Assembly: GCA_002726335.1 (NCBI GenBank)
Contig: PBSR01000073.1
Span: forward strand, 1 to 18,311
Length of the DNA stretch: 18,311 nucleotides
Direction: 5' to 3'
From: Gemmatimonadaceae bacterium
GTDB lineage: Bacteria; Latescibacterota; UBA2968; UBA8231
Made by a program: the position numbers and the translations under genes. This document shows positions 7,806 to 15,914 of this stretch, in pieces. Each line of letters opens with the position of its first letter. The stretch's first letter is position 1. A model generated the notes under the pieces. That model made no database searches, was not told the DNA's origin, and was given only the letters and a program-made list of their open reading frames with translations.

Positions 7806-9560
7806 TCAGCCCTTCTGCTGTCCGTACACGCGTTCGCCGGGCGGCCAGCGCGTGATGCTCACAGGTTTGTACTCGATTCGCGGCGGGCCGCTCTGCTCTC
7901 GAAAGGCGAGACTGTGCTTGAGGAAGTTCTCGTCGTCGCGGTCAGGGTGGTCGGATCGCTGGTGGGAACCTCGCGACTCTTTCCGGTTGAGGCCCGATTG
8001 GATGATGGCTTCCGCACCGTCGAGCATGTAGGCGAGCTCGATGGCTGCCGTCAGTTCCGTGTTGAAGGTGTGGCTCGAATCGCTGACGTTGACGTTGGCG
8101 ACGCGCTCCTGCAATTCACGGATCTTCTCGCCGGAAGCCGCCAGCGAGTCCTGCGTGCGATAGATGCCAGCGCCTTCCTCCATGGTATCGTGCATTTCCT
8201 TCCGCAGACCGGCGATGGACTCGCTTCCCTCACCTGACATCAGCCGGTTGAGGCGTTCGCGCTCATCCTGCGCCTGAGCCTGCACACCGGTGCTGGTGCC
8301 GCCCTGATCCCGGGCGAAGGCGGCAGCCGATTTTCCGGCGCGGGCGCCGAACACCAGAATCTCGGTCAGCGAGTTGGAGCCCAGCCGGTTGGCTCCGTTG
8401 ATGCTGACACAGGCTGCCTCCCCGGCAGCGAAGAGCCCCGGCAACGGCGTCGCGGCATCTATGTCGGTATCGATCCCGCCCATCATGTAGTGGACGACGG
8501 GACGGACGGGGATCAGATCCTTCACCGGATCGATGTTCTCGTATTTCTCGCACAACTCGCGGACGAAGGGCAACCTGGCGTCGATCACCTTTTCGCCCAG
8601 GTGACGTAGATCGAGGTGCACGTAGTGTCCGTACTCGCCCACCAGGGTGCCGCCCTTCTCCTGCTCCTTGACGAAGGCCTGGGACAGACGATCCCTCGGG
8701 CCCAGCTCCATCGAGCGCAGCACCGGCTTGGGTTCGGGTTTGCCGAGATCGTAATCCTGTAGGTAGCGATAGCCGTCCTTGTTCAGCAGGTGGCCACCTT
8801 CCGCCCTGGAGGCTTCCGTGATCAGGATCCCCGTGAAAGGCAGGCCCGTGGGGTGATACTGGATGAACTCCATGTCCTTCAGCGGTACACCGGCCCGGTA
8901 GGCCAGCGACATACCGTCGCCATTCTTGATGTTGGCGTTGGTCGTGAAGGGGAAGATCTTGCCGCAGCCGCCGGTGGAAATGATGACGGATCTGGCCAGG
9001 ATCGACTCGATGCGGCCGGTGGCCAGCTCGATGGCGACCACACCCTGACAACGGCCGTCCTCGATGAGGACCTTGGTGACGAACCACTCGTCGTAACGCT
9101 TGATGGGATCGTACTTGAGGCTGGTCTGGAAGAGTGTGTGCAGCATGTGGAAGCCGGTCTTGTCCGAGGCGAACCACGTGCGCTTGATCTTCATGCCGCC
9201 GAAAGGCCTGACCGCCACCGAGCCGTCCTCTTCGCGACTCCACGGACAGCCCCAGTGCTCGAGCTGCAACAGCTCCTTCGGGGCTTCGTTGACGAAGGAC
9301 TCGACGGCGTCCTGGTCACACATCCAGTCGGCACCGGAGATCGTGTCGTAGCAATGATCTTCGAGACTGTCGTCGGGCTTGATGACCGCTGCGGCGCCGC
9401 CCTCGGCGGAGACGGTGTGGCTCCGCATGGGGTAGACCTTCGAGACGACGGCGATCTTCAGCGTCGGGTCGGTTTCATAGGCCGCGATCGCCGCCCGCAG
9501 GCCGGCCCCGCCGCCGCCGACGATGAGGACGTCGTACTCGGATGATTCTGCTTGAGACAT
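7806..9560 (-). CDS. frdA: Fumarate reductase flavoprotein subunit
   Basis: A 584-residue catalytic subunit (E. coli FrdA 602). The chosen ATG gives [20 protein letters not shown], with the FAD dinucleotide loop starting at residue 15; the open frame extends 49 residues upstream but that stretch is not conserved in kind, and a GGTGG sequence lies 7 bases before the chosen ATG. H48 in [11 protein letters not shown] is the expected covalent FAD attachment. Further family motifs are [38 protein letters not shown] and [13 protein letters not shown], which carry the substrate-binding His/Arg residues. It reduces fumarate to succinate in anaerobic respiration, or runs as a succinate dehydrogenase. 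It is the first gene of the operon, with a candidate promoter at 9631-9659. Confidence 0.95.
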   Translation of the reverse strand: MSQAESSEYDVLIVGGGGAGLRAAIAAYETDPTLKIAVVSKVYPMRSHTVSAEGGAAAVIKPDDSLEDHCYDTISGADWMCDQDAVESFVNEAPKELLQLEHWGCPWSREEDGSVAVRPFGGMKIKRTWFASDKTGFHMLHTLFQTSLKYDPIKRYDEWFVTKVLIEDGRCQGVVAIELATGRIESILARSVIISTGGCGKIFPFTTNANIKNGDGMSLAYRAGVPLKDMEFIQYHPTGLPFTGILITEASRAEGGHLLNKDGYRYLQDYDLGKPEPKPVLRSMELGPRDRLSQAFVKEQEKGGTLVGEYGHYVHLDLRHLGEKVIDARLPFVRELCEKYENIDPVKDLIPVRPVVHYMMGGIDTDIDAATPLPGLFAAGEAACVSINGANRLGSNSLTEILVFGARAGKSAAAFARDQGGTSTGVQAQAQDERERLNRLMSGEGSESIAGLRKEMHDTMEEGAGIYRTQDSLAASGEKIRELQERVANVNVSDSSHTFNTELTAAIELAYMLDGAEAIIQSGLNRKESRGSHQRSDHPDRDDENFLKHSLAFREQSGPPRIEYKPVSITRWPPGERVYGQQKG

Positions 9561-9615
9561 GAAGAGCCACCGGCCTTCAGTTGAGTGCTGGCAGAACTGC
9601 GATAAGTAGGGTTGT

Positions 9616-9629
9616 CGAACAGGGGTTCT
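9616..9629. promoter_or_regulatory. GAAC-N4-GTTC operator-like box upstream of frdA
   Basis: The 14 bases CGAACAGGGGTTCT contain a perfect 4+4 inverted repeat with a 4-base spacer. They resemble the LexA (SOS) box of Gram-positive bacteria and some other phyla (CGAAC-N4-GTTCG). The box lies just downstream of the proposed frd -10 element, a position where a repressor would act. A chance match is possible. Confidence 0.3.
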
Positions 9630-9630
9630 A

Positions 9631-9659
9631 ATTGAAAAAGATGAGAATCTGCGCGTCAA
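9631..9659 (-). promoter_or_regulatory. frdA: Candidate sigma70-type promoter of frdABCD
   Basis: On the minus strand TTGACG (9659-9654, five of six consensus bases) is followed after 17 bases by TTCAAT (9636-9631, four of six). Transcription would begin near 9624, leaving about 64 bases of untranslated leader before the frdA ATG. This is the most AT-rich part of the intergenic region. Confidence 0.45.
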
Positions 9660-9718
9660 GAGGGCGAGCGGGGCCCTATCATACGGCGGAAAACAGACCC
9701 TTCCCATGGAGACGGATC

Positions 9719-9913
9719 ATGACCCCAACGAATCAGCCCTCTCAGCCGCTGCTGTTCGCGGACCGCACCGCCATCTTCAGCCGCTACAACTATGTCAACA
9801 CCAAGTGGCACAAGTGGCGGCCCCATCCCGACCTGCTGGCGGCGATGCCGGCGAAGCGCCAGACGCTGTTCCGGCCGGTGCACGTGGAGGGCAACCTCGT
9901 GGATTCAGTGTAG
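9719..9913 (+). CDS. Orphan or truncated 64-residue ORF
   Basis: A 64-codon ORF beginning MTPTNQPSQPLLFADRTAIF, with GGAGA (9708-9712) 6 bases before its ATG and a TATCAT sequence (9677-9682) that could be a -10 element. The middle is rich in aromatic and basic residues (SRYNYVNTKWHKWRPHP). It has no signal peptide or membrane segment, and I do not recognise a family. It stops abruptly 16 bases before the end of the convergent phosphoesterase gene. It may be a genuine small protein or the surviving N-terminus of a longer gene whose rest was lost when the neighbouring operon arrived. An ORF of this length can also be chance, although the ribosome site speaks for it. Confidence 0.45.
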   Translation: MTPTNQPSQPLLFADRTAIFSRYNYVNTKWHKWRPHPDLLAAMPAKRQTLFRPVHVEGNLVDSV

Positions 9914-9929
9914 ACCCCGGCGAGGTCAG

Positions 9930-10994
9930 TCACGACATCAGGCTCGTGCCGCCCGGGAGGTCGACTCGACGCCAATACCCGGCCTCATCCTCGCGGAACA
10001 CCTCCACGGCGCACGACGCCTGAACATCAGGCCTCCGTGCGCCCTCCAGCGGAATGCTGAAGCTGCGCTCTCCCGGATTTCCTGACAGATAACTCTCGTG
10101 GTCGCTGTGCTCGGCGTCGGTGTAGTCGATGCCGTGGCGTCTGGCCCCGTGGATGTTCCCCGCTTCCCGGTCGCCGATGAGCGGCGCCGGGGCCCGGTGC
10201 ATGACGACGTCGATTCGATCCTCGTAGACATCGTAGCTGGCGAAGTCGGCAGGGTAGCCGGCGGTGCCGCTGGGCATGACGTGGTAGACGCCCTCCACGA
10301 CGCGTACGCCGGTGATGTGGATGTGCCCGCAGAGCACGGCGACGACCCGGTCGGCGTGTCGAGTGACGAGGTCGAGGAGCGACTCGTCGACGACCTTCCA
10401 GCTGGAGAACCCGAAGCTCGGGATCAGCGCCTCCTCCTGACGCATGGCGACCAGGGGCACGTGGGTGAGCAGGATGACCGGCATGTCCCCGGCACGCTCG
10501 ACGGCGCGCTCGACAAATGCACAGCGCGCCGCTGTGATGTCATCCGCAGTCCGATGGGCGCCGCTCGTATCGACGACGACGAAAGCGAAACCGCCGACGG
10601 TGTAGAGGTAGTTGTGCCAGCCAGGGCCATGGCAGGTGTCGTAGGCAGCGTTGAGTTCGGCTACACCTTCTCCCTGGCGGTTCTCGTGGTTGCCGACACA
10701 GGGCAGGACGGGTACCTCCAGACCGTCGTGGACGAGACGACCTCCCACCAGGCGCTGGAAGAACCTGAAGTCGTCACCGTAGTCGTCGATCTGCCCGCAG
10801 ATGAGATCACCCACGGAGGCGACGAAGTCCGGCGGCTCGATGTCGGCCACCTCGCCGCGGGTGACGGCGGCGAGCCAGGCGGCCTTCTCGTTGCATCCCG
10901 GGTAGCCTCCTGTGCGGCCGGGTACATTGCGGTCGCGTACGTGCAGGTCGTTCCACTGGAAGAAGCGAAAGCGGCGGGAGGTAGGGGCGGACAT
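9930..10994 (-). CDS. Calcineurin-like metallophosphoesterase
   Basis: A 354-residue protein with the five-block dimetal phosphoesterase signature in order: NDLHV (D16, H18), VGDLICG (D63), GNHE (N102, H103), LLTHVPL (H178) and CGHIH (H224, H226). This family hydrolyses phosphomonoesters or diesters with Fe, Mn or Zn pairs; CpdA-like cyclic nucleotide phosphodiesterases and many sugar- or lipid-phosphate hydrolases belong to it. No signal peptide is visible, so the enzyme is probably cytoplasmic. The region after about residue 255 is an extension with no motif I recognise. Its ATG overlaps the stop of the upstream sulfatase gene (TGATG, + strand 10992-10996), so it is translated with sulfatase and lyase. 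That context suggests a phosphorylated glycan product as substrate (inference), but a signalling role is possible. Confidence 0.9.
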   Translation of the reverse strand: MSAPTSRRFRFFQWNDLHVRDRNVPGRTGGYPGCNEKAAWLAAVTRGEVADIEPPDFVASVGDLICGQIDDYGDDFRFFQRLVGGRLVHDGLEVPVLPCVGNHENRQGEGVAELNAAYDTCHGPGWHNYLYTVGGFAFVVVDTSGAHRTADDITAARCAFVERAVERAGDMPVILLTHVPLVAMRQEEALIPSFGFSSWKVVDESLLDLVTRHADRVVAVLCGHIHITGVRVVEGVYHVMPSGTAGYPADFASYDVYEDRIDVVMHRAPAPLIGDREAGNIHGARRHGIDYTDAEHSDHESYLSGNPGERSFSIPLEGARRPDVQASCAVEVFREDEAGYWRRVDLPGGTSLMS

Positions 10995-12337
10995 CAGACG
11001 GCGTCAGGTCGTCTGGCGCTGTCGTCGAGTTGCCGTTGATCGTCGATGTAGCTCTGCAGCTCGTCGACGACATCGGGATGATCACGGCTGATCTGCTGCG
11101 TTTCGTGCGGATCGTCACCGATGTGGAACAGCTCTCGTACTGGACCGCCGGAGTCGGGTTCGCGACGGATCAGCTTCCAATCGCCGACACGCGCCGCCAG
11201 GTGCACACCGCCGCGGAAGTTCCAGTAGAGGCTGCGGGACGCGAGCGGCGGGCTACTGCCCAGAAGCCGCGGGCTGATGTCCTGACCGTCCCAGTGCGGA
11301 TCCTCCTGCGGAACAGCGCCGGCCAGGTCGCAGAACGCCGGCATCCAGTCGACGACCTGAACCGGGTCGTTCATCCTGATACCGGCTTCGATCTGGCCCC
11401 GCCAGCTGACCAGCGCCGGCGTACGCACGCCACCTTCGTAGAGCTGGGCTTTCACACCGCGGTACGGTCTGTTCGTGCCCAGGCGGGGGTATTCTTCCTG
11501 CCAGCCGGGGTATCTGTCCGTGCCATGGAGCGGGCAATCCTCCAGGCCGCCGTTATCTGAGGTGAAGACAACGAGGGTGTTGTCGCGCTGGCCGGTACGC
11601 TCCAGTGATTCCAGCAGCTGTCCCACCCCCCAGTCCATGTGGCTCGTGTAGGCGGCGTACTTCTTGAAGGACAGATCCTTTGCCGGATCGTCGTCGAAAT
11701 CTTCGTGGAAGTAACGGGAGAGCCATTCGCTGGTGGGCTTCACCGGCACGTGCACGGCGGTGAACGGCACGTAGGCGAACCACGGCTGCTGGCGGGACTC
11801 GATCCACTGTGATGCCTCACGCACGACGAGATCGGTGACATGGCCTCGCTCCTCGAGCAGGTCGCCGTTCCGGTGCCAGGTAACGGAATGTTCGCCGCGC
11901 TTGTAGAAGTGATTGTAGGGATCGACGCCACCGGCAAGGCTGCCATAGGACGTGTTGAAGCCGAACTGATTGGGACCGAACTGCGGGCTCGAGCCCAGGT
12001 GCCACTTGCCGAACAGGCCGGTGTCGTACCCCGCATCGCGCAGAAGTGTTGCCAGAGTCGCGTACCCGTCGGGCAGAACCGGCGCATTGGAGGGCACCGT
12101 GGCGTGGGCGCCGAAACGACCGGGATGGCGTCCGGTGAGCAGGGAGGCACGGGTAGGCGTACACATGGGACAGACATAGTGCTGGGTCAGCTCCAACCCC
12201 TCGACGGCGAGGCGATCGATGTTCGGCGTACGGATCGGCGACCCGTGCAGGCTGATGTCACCCCAGCCGAGGTCATCGGCCAGGATGTAGAGGATGTTGG
12301 GCTGGTCGGGCCGGCGTACGGGGCTGGTGTCGATCAT
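10994..12337 (-). CDS. Type I (formylglycine-dependent) sulfatase
   Basis: A 447-residue sulfatase of the alkaline-phosphatase superfamily that hydrolyses sulfate esters, here most likely on a polysaccharide. The activation motif C-x-P-x-R is present as C59-T-P-T-R63 within CTPTRASLLTGR; C59 would be converted to formylglycine by a separate maturase (FGE or anSME), which is not in this window. Other landmarks are the metal-binding ADD at 20-22, GKWHLG (K111, H113), TAVHVP (H196), SDNGG (D261, N262) and K296 in RGVKAQLYEGG. The N-terminus MIDTSPVRRPDQPNILYILA shows no export signal, whereas many marine glycan sulfatases are secreted. The gene begins inside the stop of the lyase (ATGA, + strand 12334-12337) and its own stop overlaps the phosphoesterase start. 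Confidence 0.93.
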   Translation of the reverse strand: MIDTSPVRRPDQPNILYILADDLGWGDISLHGSPIRTPNIDRLAVEGLELTQHYVCPMCTPTRASLLTGRHPGRFGAHATVPSNAPVLPDGYATLATLLRDAGYDTGLFGKWHLGSSPQFGPNQFGFNTSYGSLAGGVDPYNHFYKRGEHSVTWHRNGDLLEERGHVTDLVVREASQWIESRQQPWFAYVPFTAVHVPVKPTSEWLSRYFHEDFDDDPAKDLSFKKYAAYTSHMDWGVGQLLESLERTGQRDNTLVVFTSDNGGLEDCPLHGTDRYPGWQEEYPRLGTNRPYRGVKAQLYEGGVRTPALVSWRGQIEAGIRMNDPVQVVDWMPAFCDLAGAVPQEDPHWDGQDISPRLLGSSPPLASRSLYWNFRGGVHLAARVGDWKLIRREPDSGGPVRELFHIGDDPHETQQISRDHPDVVDELQSYIDDQRQLDDSARRPDAV

Positions 12338-15300
12338 GGCATAGCGTTCGTCCGGGTGAGCTCGAGGCTGACAGCATCGCCGACGACGTAGTCCACGGCG
12401 GCGACCCAGTCACCGACCTGCACATCCGGCAGCGGCGCCACGAGATCGATTCGGGTTGTATCGCCGTCGTTGTTGACGGCGGCGGCGATGGGCTGCCAGG
12501 CGCCACTGTCCTCGTGCAGCAGGCGCGTACCGTGCAGCGTGGCTGTACGAGTGATGAGGAAGAAGTCGAGTTCCATCCGGGCACCATCGATGGCGGCGAT
12601 ACGGGCGCGGCCGTGGACGGAGGCCATGTCGAGGGTTAGTCGCTGGCGGTCGCAACGGGATTCGGCGATGACGATCAGGTAGGTGTGACCTCGACCGTCG
12701 CCATTGACGGCGATTCTCTCACCCACAGCGACCTCGGTGAATCCCTCGACATCGATCGTGCAGTCCTGGCGATCGAGGGCGGCAATGGTGCCCTGCTGTC
12801 GGGGCGTTGGCAGCGTCCAGCGCCGGTCGGCTCGAATCAGGGCGGAACTGCCGACGGCGGTGACCCGGTTGGCCGCCACCACGGCGAGGGGGCCGGCGAG
12901 TTCCGCGCCGTCATCGAAGTGCGTCGTGGCATCCGGGTCACGGCCGGGTGACCAGTAGAGGGTGATTTCAGTATCCGAGGTCTGCAGGCGTACGCCACAG
13001 GCCTCTTCGGTATCGGCGGTGATGATTTGAGCGTCGACCAGGCTGGCTCCACCCACGTGGGGTTCGAAGATGAGGTCCACGCAGGTGGCGGAGTCACCGG
13101 GTGCGGGGCGCTGCCAGGCGAGAGTGCGGTAGTCGTACTTCGAGCGCTCGGGTGTGTCCATCACCGCCGTGGCTCGGGCGCAGCGCAGCGTCGTGCCAGG
13201 AGTCGTACGCAGCACACGCAGGTCCAGATGTGCGCCCGAGTCGTGACAGCTCGTCCAGGTACCGCGAATCGCATCGCCGGGCCCGGCGCGGGCATCGAGG
13301 ATGCTGACGTCATCCATCCACGCCAGGCCCAGGTGATCCCGGTGGGACACGGCCTCGAGAGCACCCCGTTCGACTGCGGTTCCCGCGAGCGTACCCGACT
13401 GTGACCGTGGTATGACACCTTCCATCTGCAGCGTGCCCTCCAGGCCGCGGCACATGCGCCAGTGCTCGTCACCACCGTGGATGCGCGCCAGGTCGACCAG
13501 GATCAGCCCCTCGTCATCGGCACCGTCGACGCCCATCTCGACGAGAGCAAACAGCCGGCGGTACGTGACTCCCGGCTGCATCCAGCACATGGTGTCGGCA
13601 TCGAAGACCCAGCGCTGCGCCTCGACTTCGGCGATCTGTAGACCTGCCGCGCGCAGCACTCGCAGCAGGCGTCCGCGGCCGGCGATCTCCTTGAGGAAGT
13701 GCCACGGCGTGTCGAAGGGCAACTCCAGCGGCTCGACCCCATCGACGACGGACCACACCGTGTTGTGCGTCGCCCAGTTGCCCTCCCAGGAATTGACGTG
13801 GGCCCACGACTGCGGATACCCCAGGGCCGACAGGAACGGACGGTCGAAGGCGTAGAGCTGCAGGTCGAGAAGGTCCTGGTGCCGGTGCCACGGCGCGTCA
13901 CCGTAGACGATACCGGCAGCGGCTCGTTCGGGGGATTCGCCGGTGCGCAGGATAGCGAAGCCGACACCATCGTGGATGGTGGTCCCCGGCGTCCAGGGCT
14001 GATCGCTGAGCAGTCTGCGGGCACTAGCGGAACCCAGCGCGGCGGCCCATTCGAGGGTCTGCCCGTCGAGAGGGCGCAGCGGATCGCGGTCGGCAAGAGA
14101 CTGCTGTACACCGGAGGAGCCGCCATCACCGAAGTGGAAAGGGATCCGGCCCAGCATGGCGACGTCGTAAGGTGCGCGTACCAGACGCTCCAGGCGCGGG
14201 TCGTCGGTGATCGACGGGAAGCGGGACACCGGGTAGGCCTCAGGCTGCAGGGCTCGCAGCGCGGCGACCTGGTGCTCCAGCTCGAAGACACCGCGCGTGT
14301 GTGTGTCGTCATAACCGCCAGTGGCCTCCGGGGGCATGCCATCGACCGTGAAGTTGTTGCTGACGAAGACACGCAGGCGATCCGGCCCGCAGTCGTAGAG
14401 CCAGTCCACCACGTCGGTGGCGTCATCGCGATCGAGGGCCCGCAAAGCCGACAGCACGCCCAGACTCGTGCGCGGCTTGTTGCTCAACGCACCGCCATCG
14501 ATGGCACATTGCATCAGGCAGCAGAGGGCTTCCTCGATCAGCTGGCAGCCTCCTTCGGCATCGGCGAGACAGAGCCCCTGGAGGCTGGCACGGGCAATCC
14601 ACTCGTCGTCGTGACGCAACAGCGGCCAGGCGGCGTCGTAGGCAGCGGCGAGCACGTCGCTGACGATGGGTACGTCGATGGCGTAAGCGAGCGAGCCCTT
14701 GCGGTAGAGAGCCGCGATGGGATCGTCCATGCCCACCCAGTCGACGGGGCCGCCATCCCACGGGCGTTCGATTTCCTGCGAGGGACCGTGGCGAAACTGA
14801 GGGGCGGCGGCGACGTAGACCTCTTCCAGCGACCAGCGCAGCATCATCAGCCCGAGGATCCGGGCGGCGTCGACATCATCGGGGCGGCGGCGCAGGTGCT
14901 GGGTGACGGAACGCATGGCGCCTGTGAAATGGCCGACGAGCTCGCGGTGGCTGGAGGCGGCGAAGAGAAACACGTGATCCTCATCGTCAAACCATCCGAA
15001 GCCGTCGTCGACGTAGTCACCGGAACTGAAATCGTCCGTCCTCAGGTCGTTGCTGGGGAACACGGCAGCGCAGGAGGGACAGGTGGAACGCAGATCCCCC
15101 GGCAAGTGCTGGCGCGTCCAAGGATAGAAGCCGTGATGGGCAAAGATCGCCGTGCCACATATGGGACAGCCCTGGTGTACGTTGACGTAGTGGGCCCTGG
15201 GGAACTCCGCCGCGGGAAGCTGGCGCCACAAGGTGGCGTCGTCCTGGGCCAGCCACCAGCGCAATGTGTCCTCATTCCCTGCCGGTGGAAGGGGTTCAGC

Positions 15301-15648
15301 CTGCAGGGTCTGGCGCGTTCGCATACTGGAACATGTGTGTCCGAGGGGCCATCGCCGGGGCCACTGTGTGTTGGCGTCGACGAATGGCTGGCGCAGCTGA
15401 TCAAGGCTGCGGACGGCCACGTCGGTGTGGTCCGAGGCGCCCTTGTCATCGGCAACGTCCAACGGGTAGTCGCCGCCCACGGCTGGCGTCTGCAGGTAAT
15501 ACATCCAGGCCCGATCTCGCCGGGACCAGCGCTGATCGACACACACGAATCCGGGCGCGTTCAGCGTCGGCGGCTCCCCAGGTCCACCACATACAGGCAG
15601 CCGGAACAGACGATCGGCGAGGATCACCCGCGGTGTCCACTGAATCAT
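12334..15648 (-). CDS. Second heparinase II/III-like lyase, zinc-ribbon type with N-terminal extension
   Basis: A 1104-residue paralogue of the lyase at 1540-4569, though strongly diverged. Shared blocks occur in the same order: zinc ribbon CPIC (161-164) and CPSC (190-193), YPW between them, VFPSND after them, YVDDGFGW at 212-219, an E-A-x3-Y motif (E441, Y446), a histidine block WHRHQDLL (587-594), and a THNTV block (627-631). These match the heparinase II/III toroid and first beta domain; the last 300 or so residues are beta-rich. About 95 residues ahead of the ribbon have no counterpart in the first lyase. No signal peptide is seen. The GHGH of the first copy is HRHQ here, so the active site differs in detail. 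It leads the operon with sulfatase and phosphoesterase, and its ATG overlaps the stop of a small upstream ORF. Catalysis is inferred from motifs only. Confidence 0.8.
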   Translation of the reverse strand: MIQWTPRVILADRLFRLPVCGGPGEPPTLNAPGFVCVDQRWSRRDRAWMYYLQTPAVGGDYPLDVADDKGASDHTDVAVRSLDQLRQPFVDANTQWPRRWPLGHTCSSMRTRQTLQAEPLPPAGNEDTLRWWLAQDDATLWRQLPAAEFPRAHYVNVHQGCPICGTAIFAHHGFYPWTRQHLPGDLRSTCPSCAAVFPSNDLRTDDFSSGDYVDDGFGWFDDEDHVFLFAASSHRELVGHFTGAMRSVTQHLRRRPDDVDAARILGLMMLRWSLEEVYVAAAPQFRHGPSQEIERPWDGGPVDWVGMDDPIAALYRKGSLAYAIDVPIVSDVLAAAYDAAWPLLRHDDEWIARASLQGLCLADAEGGCQLIEEALCCLMQCAIDGGALSNKPRTSLGVLSALRALDRDDATDVVDWLYDCGPDRLRVFVSNNFTVDGMPPEATGGYDDTHTRGVFELEHQVAALRALQPEAYPVSRFPSITDDPRLERLVRAPYDVAMLGRIPFHFGDGGSSGVQQSLADRDPLRPLDGQTLEWAAALGSASARRLLSDQPWTPGTTIHDGVGFAILRTGESPERAAAGIVYGDAPWHRHQDLLDLQLYAFDRPFLSALGYPQSWAHVNSWEGNWATHNTVWSVVDGVEPLELPFDTPWHFLKEIAGRGRLLRVLRAAGLQIAEVEAQRWVFDADTMCWMQPGVTYRRLFALVEMGVDGADDEGLILVDLARIHGGDEHWRMCRGLEGTLQMEGVIPRSQSGTLAGTAVERGALEAVSHRDHLGLAWMDDVSILDARAGPGDAIRGTWTSCHDSGAHLDLRVLRTTPGTTLRCARATAVMDTPERSKYDYRTLAWQRPAPGDSATCVDLIFEPHVGGASLVDAQIITADTEEACGVRLQTSDTEITLYWSPGRDPDATTHFDDGAELAGPLAVVAANRVTAVGSSALIRADRRWTLPTPRQQGTIAALDRQDCTIDVEGFTEVAVGERIAVNGDGRGHTYLIVIAESRCDRQRLTLDMASVHGRARIAAIDGARMELDFFLITRTATLHGTRLLHEDSGAWQPIAAAVNNDGDTTRIDLVAPLPDVQVGDWVAAVDYVVGDAVSLELTRTNAMP

Positions 15649-15722
15649 GACGCGCGGACCCAGCTCATGCCGGGAGTGTCCTGTGTACTGCCGCCTGGCT
15701 GTTCGGCGATCTCGGTATTCAC
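15645..15722 (-). CDS. Possible 25-residue leader ORF coupled to the second lyase
   Basis: On the minus strand a GTG at 15722-15720 opens 25 codons starting VNTEIAEQPGGSTQDTPGMS; the stop TGA overlaps the lyase ATG (ATGA). GGAG lies 6 bases before this GTG. A GTG four codons further upstream (15734) also has an AAAGG-type site and would give 29 residues. The lyase ATG has no good ribosome site of its own, so coupling through this ORF would explain how it is initiated. The peptide resembles nothing I know. Confidence 0.4.
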   Translation of the reverse strand: MNTEIAEQPGGSTQDTPGMSWVRAS

Positions 15723-15771
15723 GCGGAACTCCACGGCTGGCCTTTCTGACCGGTGTGGTGGTGACCGAGTT

Positions 15772-15800
15772 AGCCTAGCCGACAGGCCGGCCGCAGACAA
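15772..15800 (-). promoter_or_regulatory. Candidate promoter of the lyase-sulfatase-phosphoesterase operon
   Basis: Minus strand TTGTCT (15800-15795) and TAGGCT (15777-15772) are separated by exactly 17 bases. TAGGCT is a weak match to TATAAT but is of the TAnnnT type common in GC-rich bacteria. Transcription would start near 15765, about 45 bases before the leader ORF start. Confidence 0.4.
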
Positions 15801-15872
15801 GAGCGCCGCCCCTTCTTGCGGAAAGGTCTGAATTCGGGTTTCCTACATAGGTACGGGACTTCTCCACTATGA

Positions 15873-15892
15873 CGGCTCACCATACCGAGCCG
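15873..15892. promoter_or_regulatory. Inverted repeat in the leader of the URO-D-like gene
   Basis: CGGCTC (15873-15878) and GAGCCG (15887-15892) form a perfect 6-base stem around an 8-base loop, ending 22 bases before the ATG at 15915. It may be an operator or an RNA hairpin. It lies in the 266-base divergent region between the second lyase and the URO-D-like gene. I found no convincing plus-strand promoter there. Confidence 0.3.
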
Positions 15893-15914
15893 AGGCACAA
15901 CCTGCGAGGCCGTT

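Noticed and set aside
8263..9243. A 326-codon minus-strand frame inside frdA in another phase
   Set aside because: Out-of-phase shadow of frdA; its Arg/Gly/His-rich composition is typical of misread GC-rich codons.
9561..9707. 49-residue N-terminal extension of FrdA
   Set aside because: It would precede the flavoprotein's normal start, crosses the proposed promoter and box, and leaves the well-placed ATG at 9560 unused.
13699..15831. A 710-codon open frame on the plus strand opposite the second lyase
   Set aside because: It lies almost wholly antisense to a gene with clear lyase motifs. Long antisense frames are expected in GC-rich DNA, its translation is low in recognisable motifs, and it runs through the divergent promoter region.
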